The notes below the pieces were generated by a model. It did no database searches. It was given only the letters and a program-made list of their open reading frames with translations, and was not told the origin of the DNA. Positions 1 through 5,447 of a stretch of DNA of 9,453 bases are shown piece by piece; the stretch's first letter is position 1, and each line of letters opens with the position of its first letter. This DNA comes from an uncultured Elusimicrobiales bacterium (GTDB taxonomy: Bacteria > Elusimicrobiota > Elusimicrobia > Elusimicrobiales > Elusimicrobiaceae): the NCBI GenBank assembly GCA_944325235.1, contig CALUZE010000040.1, forward strand, positions 1 through 9,453. The letters are read 5' to 3'. Made by a program: the position numbers and the translations under genes.

Positions 1-581
1 CGTTAAGCACCATTATCATCGGATTTTTGGCCATTGTGCTTACGGCGCTGACGGTGGCCAAAGAGTGGGAAAACGGCTCCATGGAGCTGCTGCTGTCTAC
101 CCCGGTGCGCCCGGCGGAAATTGTGCTGGGCAAGCTGGTGCCGTATTTCCTGCTGACGTTTTTTGACGTGCTGGTGGTGTTTGTGCTGGCGGTGTACGTG
201 TTCCGCATTCCGTTTTTGGGGAGCTTTTTGTTCTATATGGCGGCGTGCTGGGTGTACATCACGGGGGCGCTGGCGCTGGGGTTGGTCATTTCCGTCGTCA
301 CCCGCCAGCAGCAGGCGGCCATTCAGTTTGCGTTTGCGGTGGGACTATTGCCGTCGTTTATTTTCTCGGGGTTCATTTTCCCCATTGAAAATATGCCCGT
401 GTTCTTCCAATATTTTACGGCGCTGTTCCCGCAGCGGTGGTTTTTGCTTATCAGCCGGACGGTGTTTTTAAGCGACGCCGCCCCGATGACCCTGGCCACG
501 GCGTTTGGCGCCATCGGCTTGTTTGCGGCGGCGATGATTTTGCTGGCCGTGCATAAATTTAAAACGGATGTGGAACCATGA
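1..581 (+). CDS. ABC-2 type exporter permease, YbhS-like (3' part; start outside window)
   Basis: Membrane subunit of an ABC exporter. The reading frame is open from base 3 at the window edge, so the N-terminal part (first membrane helix and large periplasmic domain) is missing; 192 residues are visible. They begin in a membrane helix, followed by the cytoplasmic coupling segment AKEWENGSMELLLSTPVRP and then about five hydrophobic segments, with the family-typical stretches LGKLVPYF and FSGFIFPIENMP. From memory this resembles the C-terminal half of E. coli YbhS and the related YhhJ (ABC2_membrane family). It ends in an ATGA overlap with the next permease gene, its paralogue, so the two are probably translationally coupled and form a heterodimer. 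The ATPase and a membrane-fusion protein would be expected upstream. The substrate cannot be read from the sequence; drugs, ions and envelope components are all possible for this family. Confidence 0.93.
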   Translation, partial: LSTIIIGFLAIVLTALTVAKEWENGSMELLLSTPVRPAEIVLGKLVPYFLLTFFDVLVVFVLAVYVFRIPFLGSFLFYMAACWVYITGALALGLVISVVTRQQQAAIQFAFAVGLLPSFIFSGFIFPIENMPVFFQYFTALFPQRWFLLISRTVFLSDAAPMTLATAFGAIGLFAAAMILLAVHKFKTDVEP

Positions 582-1693
582 AACTGCGCGCACGCACCTT
601 GAAAGGCTTTTTTGTAAAAGAGATTATTCAGATCCTGCGGGACCCGAAGATGATTTTTGCCATTTTCTTCATTCCCGTTATGCAGACCATTATGTTCGGC
701 CTGGCGTTGACCAGCGAAGTGAAAAACATCAAATTTGTGGTCGTTTCCAAGCCGGGCAAACTGGCCCAGGAAATTGAAAACCGCGCTTTGGCTTCGGGCT
801 GGTTTACCCGCGTGGAAGGAATCAACGGCGCCCAGGTGGAAGACCCGGAAGCGCTGATTGCTTCCCACCGGGCCGAAGCCGTGCTGGTGGCCCCGCCCGA
901 AGGGTTTGAAAAAGCCCTGGAACGCGGCAACCAGTCCATCCAACTGCTGTTGAACGCCACCAACGCCCAGCGCGCCCAGCAGGTAAACGGCTACGTGCAG
1001 CAAATCGTGGCCGAGGTGGCCCGCGCCAACGGATACAGCGTGGGCGGCGGGCTGATTGATTTGGATATGCGGGTGCTGTTTAACCACTATATGGACACAA
1101 CGTCGTATATGGTGCCGGCGCTGCTGGTGATGTCCACCTTCATCGTGTTGCTGGTAGTGGGGGGGATGGCCATCGCCAAGGAAAAAGAAACCGGCACGAT
1201 GGAAAAGTTAATCGTGTCCCCCTGCAGCGTGGAAGAAATTATGCTGGGCAAAACGCTGCCGTATTTCGTCATCGGGCTGTGCATTGTGGGGCTGATTTTA
1301 TTTATCGGCGTGGCGGGGTTTGGCATTCCGTTCCGCGGCAGTTTGTGGCAGATTACGGTCAACTCCGTGCTGTTTGCCGTGTCCGCCCTGGCGTGCGCGC
1401 TGCTTATCAGCACGGTGGTGCATACGCAGCAGCAGGCCATGATGGCCAGCGTGTTGTATTTGATGCCGGCCATTTTGCTGTCCGGGGTGTTTTTCCCGGT
1501 GGCCAACATTCCGCCCGTGTTCCGCTGGATGTGCTATTTGAACCCGATGACGTACTCCGTGGTCAACTTCCGCGCCATTATCCTAAAGGGGGGCGACGCG
1601 GCCTTCTTTTGGCAAAACTGCCTGTGGCTAGCGCTTATTTCCGCCGTATTGTGCGCGGCGGCCTACAAGAACTTCAAATCCAAACTCAACTGA
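578..1693 (+). CDS. ABC-2 type exporter permease, YbhR-like
   Basis: Complete 371-residue permease, close to the length of E. coli YbhR (about 370). There is a membrane helix at about residues 24-43 after a short cytoplasmic N-terminus containing EIIQILRDPK. A large extracytoplasmic domain follows at about 45-175, then five more hydrophobic segments at about 178-198, 226-247, 258-281, 288-307 and 345-363. The coupling segment AKEKETGTMEKLIVSP (200-215), LGKTLPYF and the late TQQQA...LLSGVFFPVANIP block match the YbhS/YbhR permease family and mirror the preceding gene. The ATG at 578 overlaps the upstream TGA (ATGA), so it is probably translated by coupling. It would act in the inner membrane as one half of a heterodimeric exporter powered by an ABC ATPase encoded outside the window. 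The substrate is unknown. Confidence 0.94.
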   Translation: MKLRARTLKGFFVKEIIQILRDPKMIFAIFFIPVMQTIMFGLALTSEVKNIKFVVVSKPGKLAQEIENRALASGWFTRVEGINGAQVEDPEALIASHRAEAVLVAPPEGFEKALERGNQSIQLLLNATNAQRAQQVNGYVQQIVAEVARANGYSVGGGLIDLDMRVLFNHYMDTTSYMVPALLVMSTFIVLLVVGGMAIAKEKETGTMEKLIVSPCSVEEIMLGKTLPYFVIGLCIVGLILFIGVAGFGIPFRGSLWQITVNSVLFAVSALACALLISTVVHTQQQAMMASVLYLMPAILLSGVFFPVANIPPVFRWMCYLNPMTYSVVNFRAIILKGGDAAFFWQNCLWLALISAVLCAAAYKNFKSKLN

Positions 1694-1745
1694 CCCCCTT
1701 GCGCGCGCGTGCAGGAGCGGGGATAAATTAGTAAAATGATAGGGT
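1694..1745 (+). promoter_or_regulatory. Only sizeable gap: GC-rich hairpin and candidate promoter before the M50 gene
   Basis: This 52-base gap is the longest non-coding stretch. Just after the permease stop, bases 1697-1715 can fold into a short GC-rich hairpin: CC, T bulge, TGCGC paired with GTGCAGG around a four-base loop, with one G-T wobble. No T-run follows, so it is not a convincing intrinsic terminator. Downstream is an AT-rich patch with TAAAAT at 1732-1737, five of six matches to a sigma-70 -10 box, but with no good -35 box 17 bases upstream. An alternative pair is TTGCGC at 1699-1704 with GATAAA at 1722-1727. Both are weak matches. This is the most plausible place in the window for a new transcript to begin, but read-through from the permease genes is equally possible. 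Confidence 0.25.
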
Positions 1746-2381
1746 ATGGAAGTAATTGTATATATACCCATTTTATTTTTCTCCATTGTGCTGCATGAAT
1801 TTGCACACGGCCTGGCAGCGTACCGCCTGGGGGATGATACCGCTTACCTCAGCGGGCGCCTGACGCTCAACCCCTTGCACCATGTGGACCCGATTGGCAC
1901 GCTGGCCGTGCCGGCCTTCTGCTGGCTGGTGGGGCTGCCGCTGTTCGGCTGGGCCAAGCCGGTGCCGATAAACCCGCTGCGGATGCCTTCGCCCCGCCGG
2001 GATATGGGCAAGGTGGCGTTTGCGGGGCCGGCGGTGAACCTGCTGCTGGCGGTGCTGTGCGTGCTGGTGATGAAAATTTTTCTTGTAATGCAAACCTCTT
2101 TTTCGCTCCGGACGCTGGAACAGCTGTTTAATTTCTTGCAGTATGCGATGTTTATTAATATCTTTTTGGCGGTTTTTAACTTAATCCCCATCCCGCCGCT
2201 GGATGGGGGGCGCATTGTGACGGCACTTCTCCCTATACGGGCGGCGCTAAAGTATGATGCGTTCTTCGGCCGGTACGGCATGTATGTGGTGCTGGTGCTG
2301 ATTTTAACCGGCGGCGTGAAATATATTTTGCTCCCTCCTACGATGCTGTTGGTGGGGGCTTTTTCCAAATTTTTAATGTAA
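1746..2381 (+). CDS. Site-2 protease family (M50) zinc metalloprotease, membrane protein
   Basis: Intramembrane zinc metalloprotease of the M50 (site-2 protease) family, 211 residues, the short form without a PDZ domain. The zinc-binding HExxH motif is HEFAH at residues 17-21 inside the first membrane helix. A second family motif, AGPAVN (93-98), begins another helix, and the third-ligand motif NLIPIPPLDGG (145-155) supplies the catalytic-site Asp153. Hydrophobic segments lie at about 4-24, 50-70, 91-115, 131-150 and 180-205. An in-frame TAG at 1740-1742 fixes the ATG at 1746 as the earliest possible start; a later GTG at 1788 would remove most of the helix carrying the motif. The only purine-rich Shine-Dalgarno-like run, AGGG at 1741-1744, is one base from the start and too close to work normally. 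The substrate is unknown. It precedes trpS-scpA-scpB, a linkage I recall from several phyla. Confidence 0.93.
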   Translation: MEVIVYIPILFFSIVLHEFAHGLAAYRLGDDTAYLSGRLTLNPLHHVDPIGTLAVPAFCWLVGLPLFGWAKPVPINPLRMPSPRRDMGKVAFAGPAVNLLLAVLCVLVMKIFLVMQTSFSLRTLEQLFNFLQYAMFINIFLAVFNLIPIPPLDGGRIVTALLPIRAALKYDAFFGRYGMYVVLVLILTGGVKYILLPPTMLLVGAFSKFLM

Positions 2382-2385
2382 TAAC

Positions 2386-2389
2386 GAGG
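2386..2389 (+). promoter_or_regulatory. Ribosome binding site of trpS
   Basis: GAGG, six bases before the ATG at 2396. It supports this start and fills most of the 14-base gap after the protease stop codon. Confidence 0.6.
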
Positions 2390-2395
2390 TAATTT

Positions 2396-3451
2396 ATGCA
2401 AACTGACAAAATTGTACTTTCCGGTATGCGCCCCACGGGCAAGCTGCACTTAGGTAACTTTCACGGTGCGCTTAAAAACTGGGTGACGCTGCAGGACAAG
2501 TACAACTGCTATTTTTTCGTGGCGGACTTACACTCCTTAACCACGGCTTACGAACACACGGAAAACCTGGCCGAAAACAGCCACAGCATGCTGGTGGATT
2601 GGCTGACGGCGGGGCTGGACCCGAACAAATGCACGATTTTTATTCAATCGGACGTACCCGAAGTAAGCGAATTGAACACGCTTTTGGGGATGATTACGCC
2701 GTTGGGTTGGCTGCTTAGAAACCCGACGTATAAAGACCAGATTCACGAACTTTTAAAACAAAAATACGCCGGCCAGCTGGATGATAAAACGCTGGCTGAA
2801 AAAGTGAACTCCATCGCCGGGGACGAAGATATTTCTTCCTTCGGTTTTTTGGGCTATCCGGTGCTGATGGCAACGGACATTTTAATCCAGCAGGCGGCGT
2901 ACGTGCCGGTAGGAAAGGACCAGACCGCCCACTTGGAAATTGCCCGCTCCATCGCACGCCGCTTTGCCGAAATTTACGGCGAACAAGTGTTCACGGAGCC
3001 GGCCCCGCTGTATACCACCGTGGCCCGCGTGCCGGGGCTGGACGGAAGAAAAATGTCCAAATCCTACCACAACGCCATCTCGCTGGGCGAAGACGTGGAC
3101 TCCGTACGCAAAAAAGTGATGACGATGTTCACCGACCCCAACAAGAAAAAAGCTACCGACCCCGCCAACCCCGAAGGGTGTGTGGTGTATGCGTTCCACA
3201 AAATTTACAACCCCAACGCCGCCAAACGCTGCGAAGAATGCAAAGCGGGCGCCTTGGGCTGTGTGGCGTGCAAAAAAGAATTGTTCGCTTTGATGGAACC
3301 GGAACTCCAAGCGTTTGTGGAACGGCGCAAAATGTTTGACAACGACAACGCCTTGTTGGAAAAAATCGTAAAAGAAGGCAAAGAACGCGCCCGCGCCAAC
3401 GCGGCCAAAACGCTGGCCGCCGCCAAAAAAGTAATGCGCATTACGCATTAA
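2396..3451 (+). CDS. trpS: Tryptophan--tRNA ligase (TrpRS) with iron-sulfur-type cysteine motif
   Basis: Class Ic aminoacyl-tRNA synthetase that charges tRNA-Trp in the cytoplasm, using ATP and tryptophan. At 351 residues it has the usual bacterial length. The HIGH-type signature is PTGKLHLGN (13-21), the PVGKDQ motif is at 171-176, and the KMSKS loop is exactly KMSKS at 219-223 after DGR. Near the C-terminus it has Cys262, Cys279, Cys282, Cys289 and Cys292. The last three have the C-x6-C-x2-C spacing of the [4Fe-4S] site known in Thermotoga maritima TrpRS, but the first interval is 19 residues rather than 22. The start has GAGG at 2386-2389, six bases upstream. It lies 14 bases after the protease gene and 9 before scpA. 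The short leader leaves no room for a T-box or attenuator. Confidence 0.97.
   Translation: MQTDKIVLSGMRPTGKLHLGNFHGALKNWVTLQDKYNCYFFVADLHSLTTAYEHTENLAENSHSMLVDWLTAGLDPNKCTIFIQSDVPEVSELNTLLGMITPLGWLLRNPTYKDQIHELLKQKYAGQLDDKTLAEKVNSIAGDEDISSFGFLGYPVLMATDILIQQAAYVPVGKDQTAHLEIARSIARRFAEIYGEQVFTEPAPLYTTVARVPGLDGRKMSKSYHNAISLGEDVDSVRKKVMTMFTDPNKKKATDPANPEGCVVYAFHKIYNPNAAKRCEECKAGALGCVACKKELFALMEPELQAFVERRKMFDNDNALLEKIVKEGKERARANAAKTLAAAKKVMRITH
3432..3450 (+). repeat. Perfect inverted repeat spanning the trpS stop codon
   Basis: TAATGCG (3432-3438) and CGCATTA (3444-3450) form a perfect seven-base-pair stem around the five-base loop CATTA. It covers the last codons and the stop of trpS and ends two bases before the AGGGA ribosome binding site of scpA (3452-3456). 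There is no T-run after it, so it is unlikely to be an intrinsic terminator. It could affect scpA translation or mRNA decay, or be chance arising from the codons for MRITH. Confidence 0.3.
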
Positions 3452-3460
3452 AGGGAATTT

Positions 3461-4225
3461 ATGTTAGCTCCTGCACCGATAAATGTTCATATCAACGTGT
3501 TTGAAGGCCCGATGGACCTGCTGCTGCACTTGATTAAAAAAGACAACCTGGACATTTGCGACATCAACATTGCGGAAATAACCCAGCAGTATTTGGATTA
3601 TTTAAACGTAATGAAGGAGCTGAACCTGGAAGTGGCGGGCGAGTTTTTGGTAATGGCCAGCACGCTGATGCAAATCAAGGCCAAGACGCTGCTTCCTTCC
3701 CAAGCGCCGACGACGGAGGACGAAGGGCCCAACCCCGTAAAAGAATTGGTGGCCAAGCTGGTGGAATACCAGAAGTACAAAGAAGCCAGCAAATTTTTGG
3801 AACAAAAGTTTGAAGAAAACAAAGACAGCTTTTACCGTTCCGCACCGATTTTTGACAACGGGGAAAAGGTTATCAACCTGCAAATGTTTGATTTGCTCTC
3901 CGCCGTCAAGCGCGCGTTTGAACGCTTGGACGAGCGCAAACGCATTGAACTGCTCAAGGTGGAAGAATTCCCCATTGAAACCAAAATGGAAAAAATCGTC
4001 CATATGCTGGCCCACCGCGAATGGGTGCTGTTGGACGATATTTTTGTGGGGGAAACCAAAAAACGCGGGATTATCACGTGTTTTATGGCGCTGTTAGAGC
4101 TGATGAAAATTAAAAAACTCATCGCGCGCCAGGACGAAAAACTGGGCCAAATACGGATTTATTTGAACCCGGAAAACAAAGACAAAGATTTTAAAACCTT
4201 AATGCACGGCGAAGAAACCAAGTAG
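3461..4225 (+). CDS. scpA: Segregation and condensation protein A (kleisin)
   Basis: Kleisin subunit of the bacterial SMC-ScpAB condensin, which bridges the SMC head domains and organises and segregates the nucleoid. The protein is 254 residues, the normal family length. The N-terminal domain that binds the SMC neck carries the hallmark FEGPMDLLLHLIKK (14-27), followed by IAEITQQYLDYL (37-48) and the helix GEFLVMASTLMQIKAKTLLP (60-79). A charged, helical middle region (about 90-165) is where ScpB is expected to bind. The C-terminal winged-helix domain (about 170-240) contains FMALLELMKIKKL (208-220). The start has AGGGA at 3452-3456. It is followed 20 bases later by scpB, its obligate partner; smc is not in the window. 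Confidence 0.97.
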   Translation: MLAPAPINVHINVFEGPMDLLLHLIKKDNLDICDINIAEITQQYLDYLNVMKELNLEVAGEFLVMASTLMQIKAKTLLPSQAPTTEDEGPNPVKELVAKLVEYQKYKEASKFLEQKFEENKDSFYRSAPIFDNGEKVINLQMFDLLSAVKRAFERLDERKRIELLKVEEFPIETKMEKIVHMLAHREWVLLDDIFVGETKKRGIITCFMALLELMKIKKLIARQDEKLGQIRIYLNPENKDKDFKTLMHGEETK

Positions 4226-4231
4226 CCGCCC

Positions 4232-4238
4232 GGAGGAA
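4232..4238 (+). promoter_or_regulatory. Strong ribosome binding site of scpB
   Basis: GGAGGAA, seven bases before the ATG at 4246. It is one of the closest matches in the window to the anti-Shine-Dalgarno sequence, which supports the long N-terminal extension of ScpB being translated rather than an artefact of a mis-set start. Confidence 0.65.
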
Positions 4239-4245
4239 TTGCTAT

Positions 4246-5445
4246 ATGCCAACCGAAGAAGAATTGCAAAATCAAGCCGCCGTTTCCGCTGTTCCGCCCG
4301 CTGAGGCGCAGGAATCGGCCGCCGACTCTCTTTCCTCCGAGGCAGCGGCGCCGCAAACCGAAGCGGCCGCCGAGGCAGTTGCCGAACCCGCCGTGCAGAC
4401 GCCGCAACCGACCGCCGAACAAGCCGAACCGGCGGATGAACAAGTGGCGCAACCGCAGGAATCGGCCGCCGAAGCCGCAACGGAACAAGTGGCGCAACCG
4501 CAGGAATCGGCCGCCGAACAAGAACCCTCCGCCACCCACAAGGCCCAGGCGGAAGACGAAAAACCCTTTGAACTGGTGCCCACCAGCGAGTTTAAACAAA
4601 TTGTAGAAACGCTTTTGTTTATTACGGACCGCCCGCTAAAACCCGGCCGCATTGCGGACGTGATTGACGGCGTGGACGCGCGCCGCGTGCGCGAAATGAT
4701 TTTGGAAATCCAGGACGATTACCTCCGCCGCAACAGCGCCATCCAAGTGGTGGAAGTCGGCGGCGGGTTTCAAATGTCCACCAAGCCCGAATACGGCCGC
4801 TGGGTGCGCCGTTTATATAACGAAAAAATGACCACCAAACTTTCCAACGCGGCACTGGAAACGCTGGCCATTATTGCTTACAAGCAACCGATCACCCGGG
4901 CGGAAATGGAAGCCATCCGCGGGGTGGACGTGGCCGGCCCACTGGAAAGATTGCTGGAGCGCTCGCTTGTGCGCGTGGTGGGCAAGAAGGACACCGTCGG
5001 CCGCCCGCTGGTGTACGGCACAACCGATGAATTTTTGCGGATGTTCGGCTTAAATAAAGTGTCCGACCTGCCCGATTTGCAAGTATTTGCCGCCAAGTCC
5101 CTGCACGAAAAGCAGGAAGATTTGCCGTTTGGCGAACCGCTGCCGCCGCTGGCGGAGCCGGGCATTATCCCGCTGGAAGAATTGGAAGGCGAGGAACGCC
5201 TGGAAGCGCTGGACTCGTCGGCCGACCCGTTTTTTAAACGCAACAGCTATAACAAGGGCGATTTCTTTGGCGAGCCTGTCACGCAGCCGGAGTCCCCGGC
5301 CGCAGGCGACGCCGCCCCGCAGGAACAACCTGCCCAACTGCCGCACGCTCCCGCCGCTCAACCGGCCGAAGCGGCGCCGGAAACCGCACAAACTCCGGCT
5401 GAAACCCAGCCGCAAACGCAGGACGTACCCCAGGAGGATAAATAG
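4246..5445 (+). CDS. scpB: Segregation and condensation protein B with long disordered N- and C-terminal tails
   Basis: ScpB, the winged-helix dimer that binds ScpA in the SMC condensin complex. At 399 residues it is about twice the usual length (roughly 180-220). The conserved core is about residues 112-280. The first winged helix includes VETLLFITDRPLKPGRIADV (120-139). The second contains the hallmark ALETLAIIAYKQPITRAEME (203-222), then IRGVD, VGRPLVYGTT and FLRMFGL. Residues 1-105 are rich in Ala, Glu, Pro and Gln and include a repeated 12-residue block, EQVAQPQESAAE, at 65-76 and 80-91. Residues about 285-399 form an acidic, then Pro/Ala/Gln-rich tail. Both tails look disordered. The start is supported by GGAGGAA at 4232-4238. 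An internal start near residue 104 would give a conventional ScpB, but there is no ATG there. The end of the gene carries the glgA ribosome binding site. Confidence 0.95.
   Translation: MPTEEELQNQAAVSAVPPAEAQESAADSLSSEAAAPQTEAAAEAVAEPAVQTPQPTAEQAEPADEQVAQPQESAAEAATEQVAQPQESAAEQEPSATHKAQAEDEKPFELVPTSEFKQIVETLLFITDRPLKPGRIADVIDGVDARRVREMILEIQDDYLRRNSAIQVVEVGGGFQMSTKPEYGRWVRRLYNEKMTTKLSNAALETLAIIAYKQPITRAEMEAIRGVDVAGPLERLLERSLVRVVGKKDTVGRPLVYGTTDEFLRMFGLNKVSDLPDLQVFAAKSLHEKQEDLPFGEPLPPLAEPGIIPLEELEGEERLEALDSSADPFFKRNSYNKGDFFGEPVTQPESPAAGDAAPQEQPAQLPHAPAAQPAEAAPETAQTPAETQPQTQDVPQEDK
4438..4518 (+). repeat. Two perfect 36-base direct repeats inside scpB
   Basis: Bases 4438-4473 and 4483-4518 are identical, separated by nine bases, so the unit recurs every 45 bases in frame. 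Each copy encodes EQVAQPQESAAE. A shorter third copy of the last part (19 bases, starting CGCAGGAATCGG) lies upstream at 4307-4325. Perfect DNA identity, including the third codon positions, points to recent duplication. The repeat could expand or contract without breaking the frame. Confidence 0.9.
5432..5437 (+). promoter_or_regulatory. Ribosome binding site of glgA, inside the 3' end of scpB
   Basis: AGGAGG, a perfect core match, lies within the last codons of scpB and ten bases before the glgA ATG at 5448. Ribosomes finishing scpB pass over it, so glgA translation is probably coupled to scpB. Confidence 0.65.
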
Positions 5446-5447
5446 TT

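Noticed and set aside
323..1087. Long open frame on the - strand (254 codons) opposite the permease genes
   Set aside because: It lies wholly opposite two clear permease genes, has a His/Gln/Asn-rich composition with no recognisable domain, and is explained by the codon bias of the + strand genes.
1697..1715. Intrinsic terminator after the permease genes
   Set aside because: The hairpin is short, with a bulge and a wobble pair, and is followed by a purine-rich stretch rather than a T-run, so termination is not supported.
2382..2395. Tryptophan-responsive leader (T-box or attenuator) before trpS
   Set aside because: Only 14 bases separate the protease stop from the trpS start, which leaves no room for such an element.
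2882..3448. - strand open frame of 188 codons opposite trpS
   Set aside because: Phe/Gly/Val/His-rich composition is the mirror of Lys/Ala/Asp/Asn codons of trpS. There is no family resemblance, and trpS is certain.
4438..4518. CRISPR-like or mobile repeat
   Set aside because: The two units are in frame within scpB, spaced by nine bases and translated as a low-complexity block. There are no spacers of CRISPR length and no flanking mobile-element features.
4159..4652. - strand frames rich in Gly, Arg, Leu and Phe, or in Ser, Ala and Cys, opposite the ScpB tail
   Set aside because: They are antisense images of the repetitive Ala/Glu/Pro/Gln codons in scpB, so the apparent repeats are not independent evidence of coding.
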